Of a DNA stretch of 64,000 bases, positions 27,343 to 37,122 are shown in pieces (the first letter of the stretch is position 1; each line of letters begins with the position of its first letter). The stretch spans positions 558,001-622,000 of the forward strand of contig CAVVYJ010000002.1 in the NCBI GenBank assembly GCA_963752495.1, in the 5' to 3' direction. The notes under the pieces were generated by a model that was not told where the DNA came from, searched no databases, and saw only the letters and a program-made list of their open reading frames with translations. Source of the stretch: CAVVYJ01 sp963752495 (GTDB lineage: Bacteria > Pseudomonadota > Gammaproteobacteria > Burkholderiales > Methylophilaceae). The translations under genes were made by a program, and so were the position numbers.

Positions 27343-28434
27343 TTATATTGCGGCGGTGATAATGCCACCGCCAAGGCAAACATTGCTCTCATACACCACA
27401 GCAGACTGACCGGGCGTAATCGCCCATTGTTTTTGTCCGAATTTAATCGTAACGTTTTCTTTGTCTAGCGCATCAATCTCGCATGGAGCATCCGGCTGGC
27501 GGTAGCGCGTTTTTGCGGCGTACACCCAGTTAGTTATCGGGTCTTCTTCACTAATCCAGTGCAATTGACTGGCAGTTAGGCCGTCATTCAGCAGTAATGG
27601 ATGCTCATGTCCTTGAACGACGATGAGCTCGTTTTTTGACATGTCTTTCGCAGCTACAAACCACGGTTCGCCATTGCTTTCACGGCTACCGCCAATTTTT
27701 AAACCTTGGCGCTGTCCCAGTGTGTAGTACATCAAGCCTTCATGTTGGCCGACCAGTTTACCTTCGGGCGTTTTGATATCACCCGGTTTTTTTGGTAAAT
27801 AACGTTGTAAAAACTCCTGAAAAGGCCGCTCGCCAATAAAACAAATGCCTGTGGAGTCTTTTTTCTCGGCGTTGATTAAGCCTGCTGCACGCGCCATTTC
27901 ACGCACTTCGCGTTTTAAATAAGTGCCAAGCGGAAAAAGCGTTTTTGAGAGCTGTGCTTGGTTAAGCCGATACAAAAAATAGCTTTGGTCTTTGCTGCCG
28001 TCATCGGCTTTAAGCAACTGATAACTCCCCGGTTTAAGAGGATTCTCCCGCACTTGAGCATAGTGACCGGTGGCGATTAAGTCTGCACCCAAACTCATGG
28101 CATGGTCGAGAAAAGCTTTGAATTTAATTTCGGCGTTACACAAAATATCTGGATTGGGCGTGCGTCCCGCTTGATATTCTTCTAAAAAGTTAGCAAAAAC
28201 GCGGTCTTTGTATTCTTTGCTGAAATTGACGGCTTCGATTTCAATACCGAGTTTATCGGCAACACTGACTGCATCAATCAAATCCTGCTTGCTGGCACAA
28301 TATTCATCGTCATCATCGTCTTCCCAGTTTTTCATGAACAGGCCAACGACTTCATACCCCTGCTGCTTCAATAGCATCGCAGTCACAGATGAATCTACAC
28401 CGCCAGATAAACCAACTACCACGCGTTTACTCAT
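27343..28434 (-). CDS. mnmA: tRNA-specific 2-thiouridylase MnmA
   Basis: A 363-residue enzyme that thiolates U34 of tRNA Lys, Glu and Gln. The PP-loop is VVGLSGGVDSSVTAM; the catalytic Cys pair is in PDILCNAEIKF (about residue 100) and STGICFIGERPF (about residue 200); KDQSYFLYRL and YTLGQRQGLKIGG are typical. Complete. The start overlaps the stop of the upstream nudJ-like gene by four bases (ATGA), the same pairing as in enterobacteria. Confidence 0.95.
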   Translation of the reverse strand: MSKRVVVGLSGGVDSSVTAMLLKQQGYEVVGLFMKNWEDDDDDEYCASKQDLIDAVSVADKLGIEIEAVNFSKEYKDRVFANFLEEYQAGRTPNPDILCNAEIKFKAFLDHAMSLGADLIATGHYAQVRENPLKPGSYQLLKADDGSKDQSYFLYRLNQAQLSKTLFPLGTYLKREVREMARAAGLINAEKKDSTGICFIGERPFQEFLQRYLPKKPGDIKTPEGKLVGQHEGLMYYTLGQRQGLKIGGSRESNGEPWFVAAKDMSKNELIVVQGHEHPLLLNDGLTASQLHWISEEDPITNWVYAAKTRYRQPDAPCEIDALDKENVTIKFGQKQWAITPGQSAVVYESNVCLGGGIITAAI

Positions 28435-28883
28435 AGATGCTTCACAGCCTCAAGCGGAAAGCGCTTTCCAGCGAGGTAATCTTCAATGCATGTGAGCACT
28501 TGCGAGCTACGGGTGAGGCTTTGCTTTTCGCGGATTTCATCCGCGCTCATCCACACTGCCTGTATGATACCGTCATCGAGCGCTTGCATCGGATAATGCA
28601 CGCCCACCTTGCCGATGAAAGCAAAGCGTAGGTAAGTAGTATCGTTATGCGGGTGCTTCCAGTGGTAAATACCCAATAATGCCTCGGGGGTGAAGTCGTA
28701 GGCGGCTTCTTCCATAGTTTCGCGAATCACCGCTTCAATCAGCGTTTCGTCATCTTCTAGGTGACCTGCAGGTTGATTAAACCGTGGTCCCCGGTCTGTT
28801 TGCTCTTCTACTAACAAAAATTTGCCATTTTGCTCAATAATGGCGGCTACCGTCACATTTGGCTTCCATACTTGTTTTTTCAC
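28431..28883 (-). CDS. nudJ: Nudix hydrolase, NudJ-like
   Basis: A 150-residue phosphatase. KPNVTVAAIIEQNGKFLLVEE opens the fold and the Nudix box is GHLEDDETLIEAVIRETMEE with AAYDF after it; YLRFAFIGKV is also conserved. NudJ of E. coli dephosphorylates thiamine pyrophosphate intermediates and nucleoside triphosphates. Here, as there, it precedes mnmA, with a four-base overlap, which supports orthology. Confidence 0.85.
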   Translation of the reverse strand: MKKQVWKPNVTVAAIIEQNGKFLLVEEQTDRGPRFNQPAGHLEDDETLIEAVIRETMEEAAYDFTPEALLGIYHWKHPHNDTTYLRFAFIGKVGVHYPMQALDDGIIQAVWMSADEIREKQSLTRSSQVLTCIEDYLAGKRFPLEAVKHL

Positions 28884-28927
28884 ATTGCTCTACTTAGATT
28901 CTTTGTGTTGAATGCGCGTATTTTACG

Positions 28928-29563
28928 CTAAGCAGCCAATTGCGGGAACAGGCCGGTTAAGCCATGTGCAATGAACTCCACAGCCATTGCTGCAAGAATC
29001 AGGCCCATCAGGCGGGTGATCACGTTAATGCCAATGGTTCCTAAATAATGCGTTATGCCATCGGCGAGTTGTAACGTGAGCCATACAATCAATGCTACGA
29101 TAAATGCGGGGATAGTAAGCATCATGTGGCCGGTAAATGTTGGATTCTGTTGCGCACTCAAAATCATGCTGGAAATTGCACCGGGGCCAACCAGCAAGGG
29201 GATGCTGAGCGGCACGATGGCAATCACTTCACGTTCTTCCATATCGTGCGCTTCTTCTTTGGTTTGGCGCGCATCACTTTGCTTTCCATGCATCATCGCG
29301 ATGGCAATTAAAATGAGCAGAATGCCGCCACCGACTTGAAATGAGGGAATGCTGATGCCGAAAAAATCTAAAATTGTATCACCCAGAAATGCAGAAACGA
29401 CTAATACAATAAACACGGTGAACGCGACAGTGCGAGCGGTTTTCGCGCGGTCGGCCTGACTCCAGCCTCTGGTTGCAGAGATAAATATTGGCAAGCTGCC
29501 AATCGGGCTCACAATGGCAAAAAGCGCGAGTGTCGTTTTAACTAAATAAGCGTATTCAGACAT
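28928..29563 (-). CDS. MarC-family integral membrane protein
   Basis: A 211-residue protein with six predicted TM helices. LFAIVSPIGSLPIFISAT near the N-terminus and a second NVITRLMGLILAAMAVEFI half are the MarC/YhgN signature. The loop between helices 3 and 4 is charged (HGKQSDARQTKEEAHDMEER). Despite the name, MarC proteins have no demonstrated drug-resistance role; function is unknown. Single gene. Confidence 0.88.
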   Translation of the reverse strand: MSEYAYLVKTTLALFAIVSPIGSLPIFISATRGWSQADRAKTARTVAFTVFIVLVVSAFLGDTILDFFGISIPSFQVGGGILLILIAIAMMHGKQSDARQTKEEAHDMEEREVIAIVPLSIPLLVGPGAISSMILSAQQNPTFTGHMMLTIPAFIVALIVWLTLQLADGITHYLGTIGINVITRLMGLILAAMAVEFIAHGLTGLFPQLAA

Positions 29564-29702
29564 TGTAGATGTTAATTTTTAATTGGAAACTAATGTTTGG
29601 CAATTTTGACATAGTAAATTAAAGTAGTGCCGTAGTGGATAAATATGATGAATAAAGTTGGGTAAATATTGTTGAATAACATTAATTGAAGCTAATAGCC
29701 AA

Positions 29703-30293
29703 GTGAAACAAAATAACGTACAAATGATTATTTTAGCCTCGCGCAGCCCGCGTCGCGTAGAGTTGCTAAAGCAGGTGGGTATCGACTGCATTGCATTGCC
29801 GACAGATATTGACGAAACACCCCTTCATGAAGAGCTGCCAGACGACTATGTTAAACGCCTGGCGCGTGAAAAAGCTGAAGCTGCGAGCAAAATTTTGAAA
29901 AGTGAATATAGCTACATGCCGCTTTTGGCTGCCGACACTATCGTGGCACTCAATGGCGAAATTTTGGGAAAGCCGGCTAGTGACGAAGAGGCATTTAAAA
30001 TTTTGAAGAAGTTATCGGCGAGCACACACGAAGTGCACACCGCGATTGCTGTGAGTTTTCGCAAAAAAATAAAAGTGCTTTTAAGTACAACACAAGTTGA
30101 AATAATGCCGCTCAGTGATACGATAATTAAAGCGTATATTGCAACAGGCGAGCATCGAGACAAATCTGGCAGTTATGCCATACAAGGCAAAGCAGGCGCA
30201 TGGATCAGGCATATTCACGGCAGCTATAGCGGAGTGATGGGTTTGCCTTTATATGAAACTGTTAAACTAATTAACGAGATGTCACGCAAATAA
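29703..30293 (+). CDS. maf: Maf-family nucleotide pyrophosphatase
   Basis: A house-cleaning pyrophosphatase of the Maf/YhdE type, acting on dTTP/UTP or modified nucleotides. ILASRSPRRVELLKQVG is the N-terminal signature; LAADTIVALNGEILGKPAS contains the catalytic Asp; SYAIQGKAGAWI and GSYSGVMGLPLYET end the fold. The frame opens at GTG 29703; an ATG at 29724 also gives a normal start, and I cannot decide between them. It is 24 bases ahead of rng, the usual maf-rng pairing. Confidence 0.92.
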   Translation: MKQNNVQMIILASRSPRRVELLKQVGIDCIALPTDIDETPLHEELPDDYVKRLAREKAEAASKILKSEYSYMPLLAADTIVALNGEILGKPASDEEAFKILKKLSASTHEVHTAIAVSFRKKIKVLLSTTQVEIMPLSDTIIKAYIATGEHRDKSGSYAIQGKAGAWIRHIHGSYSGVMGLPLYETVKLINEMSRK

Positions 30294-30317
30294 TTTTTTA
30301 GTAAAAGAGTAAAACCA

Positions 30318-31778
30318 TTGGGACAAGAAATATTAATTAATGTGACCCCGCAAGAGACGCGGGTGGCGGTGTTAGAACATGGCATTACGCAAGAATTGCT
30401 GATTGAGCGCAGCTCTTCGCTGGGCATCGTCGGTAATATTTATCGCGGCACAGTAGTGCGCGTGTTGCCTGGCATGCAATCTGCATTTGTTGAAATTGGC
30501 TTGCAGCGTGCCGCTTTTTTGCACGCCGCAGACGTGATGGAGTGCCATGTCGAAGGAGAGCCGCAAGCAGAGCGACCGATTCAGGAAGTGCTACGGGAAG
30601 GCCAATCGATTATAGTGCAAGTGATTAAAGAGCCGATTGGCACCAAAGGCGCACGGCTGACTACAGAAATCAGTATCGCAGGACGTTTTTTAGTATTTTT
30701 ACCGCATCAGGATCACATTGGCGTATCGCAACGCATTGAAGATGAAGATGAGCGTGAAATGTTGCGCAATCGCCTATTGGGACTGCTTCCGGAAGATCGA
30801 AAGGGAGGCTTTATCATCCGCACGATGAGTGAGAGTGCGACCGATGAGGAGTTGCTGGCAGACATTGAATACCTGCAAAAAGTATGGGCAAAAATTCAGG
30901 CTGATAGCCAGCATGCCAGCGAGCGCTCCCTTATTTTTTATGATTTGAGTTTACCAAGACGTATCTTGCGTGACGTCGTAAATGATGACACGGTGAGCAT
31001 TCGTGTGGACTCTAAAGAAACCTTTGAGCGTATGAAAGAGTTTGCCGAGCTCTATGTTTCAAAAGCGCTTAAGCCACTTTATCACTATCAGGGCGAGCGA
31101 CCGATATTCGATTTTTATAATATCGAAAAGGAGTTTGAAAACGCGCTGTCACGCAAAGTGGAGCTTAAGTCTGGCGGTTATCTTATTTTTGATCAAACCG
31201 AGGCGTTAACGACAGTAGATGTCAACACGGGTAGTTTTGTCAGTGGTAAAAACTTATCCGATACTATTTTTAAAACCAATCTTGAAGCCGCGCAAAGTAT
31301 TGCCCGACAATTGCGGATTCGTAACTTAGGCGGCATTATCATTATTGATTTTATCGATATGAATGAAGAGGCGCAGCGTGAAAAAGTGCTCGAAGAGTTG
31401 AAGAAAGCGGTGAGCATTGACCGTGCACGTACGGGCGTGAATGGCTTTACGCAATTGGGGCTCGTGGAAATGACGCGCAAGCGTACCCGTGAGAGCCTCG
31501 CCCATTTGCTTTGTGAGCAATGTGATGTGTGTCAGGGTCGTGGGGAATACAAAACGGCACAAAGTATTGTGTATGAGATTATGCGTGAATTATTGCGCGA
31601 ATCGAGACAGTTTGACGCGAAAGAATTTAAGGTGATTGCCTCACCCAACGTAATTAGTTTATTGCAGGATGAAGAATCGCAAAGCTTGGCGAATTTGTCT
31701 GATTTTATTAATAAACGGGTAGTCTTGCAGGCAGATAGCCAATATTCCCGCGAAGCGTTTGATATTGTCTGGAGCTAG
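30318..31778 (+). CDS. rng: Ribonuclease G
   Basis: A 486-residue endoribonuclease that matures the 5' end of 16S rRNA and degrades some mRNAs. The S1 domain begins at residue 38 (GNIYRGTVVRVLPGMQSAFVEI, in parts); the catalytic Asp pair is in TTVDVNTGSFV and IIIDFIDMNEE; the zinc-link is CEQCDVCQGRG. It begins with TTG, and GQEILINVTPQETRVA matches known starts. The length is typical of RNase G and lacks the long RNase E tail. Its stop overlaps that of the convergent dynamin-like gene by 4 bases. Confidence 0.95.
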   Translation: MGQEILINVTPQETRVAVLEHGITQELLIERSSSLGIVGNIYRGTVVRVLPGMQSAFVEIGLQRAAFLHAADVMECHVEGEPQAERPIQEVLREGQSIIVQVIKEPIGTKGARLTTEISIAGRFLVFLPHQDHIGVSQRIEDEDEREMLRNRLLGLLPEDRKGGFIIRTMSESATDEELLADIEYLQKVWAKIQADSQHASERSLIFYDLSLPRRILRDVVNDDTVSIRVDSKETFERMKEFAELYVSKALKPLYHYQGERPIFDFYNIEKEFENALSRKVELKSGGYLIFDQTEALTTVDVNTGSFVSGKNLSDTIFKTNLEAAQSIARQLRIRNLGGIIIIDFIDMNEEAQREKVLEELKKAVSIDRARTGVNGFTQLGLVEMTRKRTRESLAHLLCEQCDVCQGRGEYKTAQSIVYEIMRELLRESRQFDAKEFKVIASPNVISLLQDEESQSLANLSDFINKRVVLQADSQYSREAFDIVWS

Positions 31779-33812
31779 GCCGGAGCGTGTGGCGGTGGTT
31801 GAATAGTTGGTACATTCAAAAACGGTAATTCCGGCATTTGCAATGTTTTGTCTAAGCCAAAATTGTTTTTATCTGCTAGCTTAGCTTTTATTGCGGGTTT
31901 AGTTGCGATGATTAAATACAACAGCATGCCATCAATCGCCTGAGCATCTTTGGAGAGTAGCGCATACTCCCGCTCAACCACCGCGAGCTGATTGTCCAGA
32001 GACTCCGCACTCGCTTTGGCACTCATCAGGTTTTTTGTGCGGTCATTAAGTGTTGCTTTATGCTCAGTCATCTGTATTTTTAGCGTGCTCAAAACATCCA
32101 GCAACCAATGCTCACATTCCTTGCGGGCTTGTTCGAATATTTTTTGCTTCTGCGTGCCGAGACCTAAGAAAAACTTGCGAATCAGAAAATGTTTTTCTGT
32201 GAGTACATTAATCGGATCTCTACAAAAATCATCGGTAATTTTTTCTAATGCACGCATGTTGTTAAGGAAATTTGACATATCCAGTTCGGGGGATTCAAAA
32301 ATCTCAAACCCATGCTTAGATTGGAATACGTCGTAAATATTATCTGCCAGTTTTTTAATGGCCTTGCTTTCCTTGGTGACATAGTCAGCAAGTTCGGTAG
32401 CTTGTTTCATCACGTTGCGCATGTTTTGGTTTAAGCCTACAGTCGTCCAGCTATCGCCCATAGCTTTACGGCTCTCTGCAATCGATTCATCCAGATAAGC
32501 GACGCTTAAATGTTTAAGTAGTTTTTTGCCGTGCGCGGTGATTTTTTCATTTGCCAAGTTAAACGTTGGGATAGAAGCTTCGTAACGCTTTCTCTCAGTG
32601 ACTACTTTTCGCAAGGATATGTTTGGACTCTTCGAAATTTTTCCCTCTTAAATCTTTTAGTTCTTTCACTTGCCCTCGCAAACTCAGTAAACGTTGCTGA
32701 ACAATTTTGCGCGTGCCTTTAATCATTTCACTACATTCTGCAGCCACGGTTCGGCCTAAGATCTCATGTTTGGCTTGAATAATCTGGTTGCCCAACGCCG
32801 CTTCCAATTCAAGAATTCTGCTTTCTTCAAGCAGTTCAGAATTTTTTTTAATTTTTGCGATTAAGGCTTTCTGTGAAGATACAGGGAAGACGATTTCTGG
32901 AGAAACGCCAAGCTGATGCGCTGTAATGTTGACGCGTCTATCGATTTCGTTAATCACATCTTGTTTTGGCTTTTGGTCGTCCCACAAGATATCAATTTTG
33001 TTGAGTAATACAAACTTGTGTTTGGTTCGGCCTTTAACATACTCATTCCATATATTTAAATCTGCTTTGGATATTCCGCTATCGGTTGCTGTTAAAAACA
33101 CTACAGCATGCGCGCTTGGGATGATGTTCAGCGTAAGTTCCGGTTCTGCACCAAGTGTATTTAGACCAGGGGTATCAATGATTACGAGACCATTTTTAAG
33201 TAGTGGGTGAGGGTAGTTAATAATAGCGTGACGCCACGCAGGGATTTTTACCAAGCCATGGGTTTTGATTGAATTAATCATGGCTGTGTTTTCTGGATCC
33301 CACAGACCAAGGGCTTCTGCTTCTTGCTGCGTCACTTCGATTTCTTCTATTAATTTACGCAATGATGTTTTCATCTCATCCGCAGAATGAATATTGAGTC
33401 GAAACTTATGCCATGCATTTGGCGTGGTTTTTAGGTAAGTGAGAGAGTCTTCGCTTTTGCGCGAGGCGATAGGCAAAAGCTTGATAGAAGGTTCATCGCT
33501 TGAGTCCCATAGAATCTCGGTAGAGCACATTGAGCTTCTGCCCGCTTCACTGGGAAGCATGCGCTGGTTAAAGTCAGAGAAAAATAATGCGTTAATCGTT
33601 TCAGATTTGCCACGCGAGTACTCAGCTAGAAATGCAATAACAATCTGATCCCGCTCAAGACCTTCTAATATATCGTAAAGGCGCAATTCTTTTACGCCAT
33701 CTGCCTGCGTGCTGTTGGCAAGCCAATCACGATAATCAGATATCGTTTTGGTAAGACTTCCCCGCCAAGTTTGGTACTCGCTAATTTTGGTAAATAGTGG
33801 AGAAGATTTCAT
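31775..33812 (-). CDS. Dynamin-like GTPase (one frameshift)
   Basis: A bacterial dynamin-family protein of about 678 residues. The G domain has a P-loop AEYSRGKSETINALFF, switch DTPGLNTLG and the specificity motif LLNKIDILWD; the C-terminal 350 residues are long helices typical of the dynamin stalk. The frame breaks at a T-run (32606-32609, one too many), which separates the GTPase-containing part (ending at 32595) from the stalk half. The last 30 residues are Pro-rich (PTIQPPPHAP). Likely membrane remodelling or damage response, but the target is unknown. No partner dynamin adjoins. Confidence 0.8.
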
Positions 33813-33878
33813 AGGGAATTATTGACTCTAGTTGTTACCATTTTATTATTTGCTTGTAATGAGTGTAAATAAAACTAA

Positions 33879-34454
33879 TTAAAAAATCGACAACATTGTG
33901 CTTTGCAATGAAGTAATCACTGATACATTCAACATTTGTAGCAAAATCAGCGCAACGACAGGTGAGAAATCAATCCCATTGGTCAGTGGGATAATGCGTT
34001 GTATTGGAGCTAGGATTGGCCTTGTGAGGCTTTCCAGCACAGGGGCTATGGGAGTGTGCGGGTTTACCCAGCTTAAAATCACCTGTAGCAAAATTGCGTA
34101 AAAGAATAAATCAAGCACAGCACGTATAGTCCCCAAAATACACATGCCAACGATGCTAGGCCAAATTGAGCTTCCTGCCACGCTCATTGGAAAATCTCGC
34201 AACCACAGTAGAACAAGCTGTAGTAAAAATTGTGTGAGAATCGCTAGAAATAAGGTTGATAAGTCGATTTTTTTCCAACTCGGAATAAATTTTCGCACTG
34301 GTTTAACGGCAAAATCCGTTAGCGCCATCACCATTTGTCCAAGCGGGTTGTAGAAAGAGGTTCTGAAAAGCTGCATAAAAAAACGCAGCAAAAACATGAT
34401 GGTGAGCGTGTTAAGGATGGTGTGTAGTAAAAAATTGAGTGCAGAAGAAAACAT
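33879..34454 (-). CDS. yggT: YggT-family membrane protein
   Basis: A 191-residue protein made of two YggT repeats, each a pair of TM helices with the motif NPLGQMVMALTDFAVKPVRK (first) and VNPHTPIAPVLESLTRPILA (second). Homologues are linked to osmotic stress and division-septum components; the exact role is unknown. It begins 4 bases past the proC stop, continuing the yggS-proC-yggT order common to proteobacteria. Confidence 0.9.
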   Translation of the reverse strand: MFSSALNFLLHTILNTLTIMFLLRFFMQLFRTSFYNPLGQMVMALTDFAVKPVRKFIPSWKKIDLSTLFLAILTQFLLQLVLLWLRDFPMSVAGSSIWPSIVGMCILGTIRAVLDLFFYAILLQVILSWVNPHTPIAPVLESLTRPILAPIQRIIPLTNGIDFSPVVALILLQMLNVSVITSLQSTMLSIF

Positions 34455-34458
34455 TTTA

Positions 34459-35269
34459 TTAATCCTTACCTAGCTCGTCGCCGAGTGTTTTAGCGCGTTC
34501 ACAGGCCTTATGAGCAGCCAGTGAAATCGCTTGCTTCACTTTTGAATTTTCTAAACTTATTATACCTTGCTCGGTTGTGCCGCCTTTGGACGTGACTTGT
34601 GCGCGTAAGGTAGCAACAGGTGTTGTGCTACTGTCTGCCAGTAAACTAGAGCCCTTGAATGTCGCAATGCTGAGGTCTTTCGCTTGCTGCTCGTTTAATC
34701 CCAGTGCTAAAGCTGCTTCTTGCAGGGCTTCAATAAAATAAAACACATAAGCAGGTCCGCTGCCAGAGATGGCGGTAATCGCATCTAATTTATCTTCGGA
34801 ATCGAGCCAAATGGTAGTTCCCGCCGCACTTAAAATTTGGTTGGCAAACGCAATATGCTCTTTTGAAACTTTTGGCATGGCATACAAACCGGTAATCCCA
34901 GCCTGAATTTGCGCTGGGGTGTTAGGCATCGCACGAATAATGGTTGGATAGTTACCTAGCCATCGGCCTAAGTCGTTTAAACGAATACCTGCGGCAATGG
35001 AGATGACCAGCTGTGTATTAAGTAAAGGGTGCTAGTTTTTTTGCGAGTTCAGGCAATTGTTGCGGTTTGACGGCTAGCAAAATAGCGTCATTATTCACTA
35101 CACAGGCGATGTCGTTGGTTGCGCTCACCGAAAATTGCTGCATGAGTGCTTGACGTTTTTCTGCGTCAGGCTCAACAACGGTAATATCAGACATCGCAAA
35201 CTGCTGGGACTGAAGCCCCGCAATGAGTGCAGTCGCCATGTTGCCGCCGCCGATAAAAGCTAATTTCAT
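34459..35269 (-). CDS. proC: Pyrroline-5-carboxylate reductase (one frameshift)
   Basis: Final enzyme of proline synthesis. Rossmann motif KLAFIGGGNMATALIAGL, NNDAILLAVKPQQLPEL, then in the second frame LVISIAAGIRLNDL, IRAMPNTPAQIQAGITGL and the dimer domain DAITAISGSGPAYVFYFIEA. The frames meet near 35019-35026 (one base off after LAPFT). Repaired length is about 270 residues, as usual. It is followed 12 bases upstream by yggS. Confidence 0.94.
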
Positions 35270-35281
35270 TATGTTTACTCT

Positions 35282-35968
35282 TTAATGTTGAGGCCGTGCG
35301 CCAAATATGGCCGAGCCAATACGCACAATGGTAGCACCTTCTTCAATAGCGACCATGTAATCATCCGACATGCCGATGGAAAGCGTATCAAGTTCAAAAC
35401 CCATTTTTTGCAAATCTACAAATGCATTTCTGATTATTCTAAATTGCGTGTGCTGTTTTGCAAGGTCTTTTGTTGGCGCAGGAATCGCCATCAAACCGCG
35501 TAGCTTGAGTGTAGGCAACGCATTTATTGCGTGTGCAATCGTGCTTGCAGAGTCAATATCCACGCCGCTCTTGGAGGTCTCTTCACTACTGTTAATTTGA
35601 ATGCAAACATTAAGTGGTGGCAAGGCGGCAGATCTGGCGTTTGCTAGGCGTTGTGCAACTTTAATGCGGTCAATCGAATGCACCCAAGAAAAATGTTGTG
35701 CTATGAGCTGGGTTTTGTTGCTTTGGATCGGTCCGATAAAATGCCATTCAATGTTGCAATCTTCCAACAGTTTTTGTTTGTTAATCGCCTCTTGCACATA
35801 GTTTTCGCCAAATAAGCGCTGGCCTGCCAAATAGGCTTCGCGCACCTTCTCAGCACTTTGTGCCTTGCTAACCGCAAGCAATTGCACTTCGTCACTGCGG
35901 CCAGAGGTTAGCTTGGCTGCAAGAATATTTGCGTGAATTGCTTGCAACGAATTGGAAATTAAGGTCAT
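35282..35968 (-). CDS. yggS: PLP homeostasis protein YggS
   Basis: A 228-residue cytoplasmic PLP-binding barrel without known catalytic activity, needed for vitamin B6 and amino-acid balance. The PLP Lys is in LLAVSKAQSAEKVREA; FGENYVQEAINK, EWHFIGPIQSNKTQLI and LSIGMSDDYMVAIEEG are signature blocks. It is divergent from pilT, an arrangement found widely in beta- and gammaproteobacteria. Confidence 0.93.
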   Translation of the reverse strand: MTLISNSLQAIHANILAAKLTSGRSDEVQLLAVSKAQSAEKVREAYLAGQRLFGENYVQEAINKQKLLEDCNIEWHFIGPIQSNKTQLIAQHFSWVHSIDRIKVAQRLANARSAALPPLNVCIQINSSEETSKSGVDIDSASTIAHAINALPTLKLRGLMAIPAPTKDLAKQHTQFRIIRNAFVDLQKMGFELDTLSIGMSDDYMVAIEEGATIVRIGSAIFGARPQH

Positions 35969-36048
35969 AATTCAAGTATCTTAAAGAATAAACTTTATGT
36001 AAAGTCTTAAGAGTGCCATTGGATTATAAAATATAACGGGAGCTGATT

Positions 36049-37092
36049 GTGGATATTTCGGATTTACTTGCCTTTTCAGTGAAGAACAAAGCTTCGGATT
36101 TGCACTTGTCTGCAGGTTTGCCGCCGATGATACGTGTGCATGGTGATGTGCGTAAAATCAACGTGCCAACCATGGATCATACACAGGTGCATGATATGGT
36201 GTATGACATCATGAATGATGGTCAGCGCAAAGTGTATGAAGAAACGCTGGAATGTGACTTTTCATTTGAGATTCCTAACTTAGCACGCTTTCGTGTCAAT
36301 GCATTCAATCAGAATCGCGGATCTGGCGCGGTATTTCGGACAATTCCATCAAAAATATTAACACTCGAGCAGCTTAATTGCCCACCAATCTTTAAAGAAA
36401 TCGCAGATACGCCACGAGGAATTGTATTGGTGACGGGACCGACTGGCTCCGGTAAATCTACCACGCTGGCCGCGATGGTAGATTATATTAACGAAAATGA
36501 GATGGGTCATATTTTAACGGTGGAAGACCCCATTGAGTTTGTGCATACTTCGAAAAAATGTTTAATTAACCAACGTGAGGTTGGACCACATACATTGTCA
36601 TTCCAGAACGCATTGCGTTCGGCCTTGCGGGAAGACCCGGATGTGATTCTTGTGGGTGAGATGCGTGACCTTGAGACGATTCGACTGGCTTTGAGCGCTG
36701 CAGAAACCGGTCACTTGGTGTTCGGTACTTTGCATACCAGTTCAGCAGCAAAAACGGTTGACCGTATTGTCGATGTGTTTCCAGCGGCAGAAAAAGAAAT
36801 GGTGCGTTCGATGCTGTCTGAATCGCTACGTGCAGTGATTTCTCAAACATTGTGCAAAACCAAAGATGAGCAAGGTCGAGTTGCGGCGCATGAAATCATG
36901 ATAGGCACACCAGCGATTCGTAACTTGATACGCGAAAATAAAATTGCGCAAATGTATTCTGCGATTCAAACAGGACAAAATATTGGTATGCAGACGCTAG
37001 ATCAAAATCTACAGGATCTGGTGCGCCGCAATATTATTTCTGCAGCCGAGGCACGTGGAAAAGCTGCAAATAAAGAATCAATCATTGGGTAA
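36049..37092 (+). CDS. pilT: Type IV pilus retraction ATPase PilT
   Basis: A 347-residue hexameric motor that depolymerises pili, needed for twitching and DNA uptake. KASDLHLSAGLPPMIRVHGD opens the PAS-like N-terminal domain; Walker A is VTGPTGSGKSTTLAAM, Asp box VEDPIEF, Walker B EDPDVILVGEMRD, His box GHLVFGTLHT, and the AIRNLIRE motif is required for retraction. GTG start with GGGAG upstream. Followed by pilU 30 bases on. Confidence 0.96.
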   Translation: MDISDLLAFSVKNKASDLHLSAGLPPMIRVHGDVRKINVPTMDHTQVHDMVYDIMNDGQRKVYEETLECDFSFEIPNLARFRVNAFNQNRGSGAVFRTIPSKILTLEQLNCPPIFKEIADTPRGIVLVTGPTGSGKSTTLAAMVDYINENEMGHILTVEDPIEFVHTSKKCLINQREVGPHTLSFQNALRSALREDPDVILVGEMRDLETIRLALSAAETGHLVFGTLHTSSAAKTVDRIVDVFPAAEKEMVRSMLSESLRAVISQTLCKTKDEQGRVAAHEIMIGTPAIRNLIRENKIAQMYSAIQTGQNIGMQTLDQNLQDLVRRNIISAAEARGKAANKESIIG

Positions 37093-37122
37093 CTTGCAAG
37101 GCTGAATTAATTAGGACAGTAC

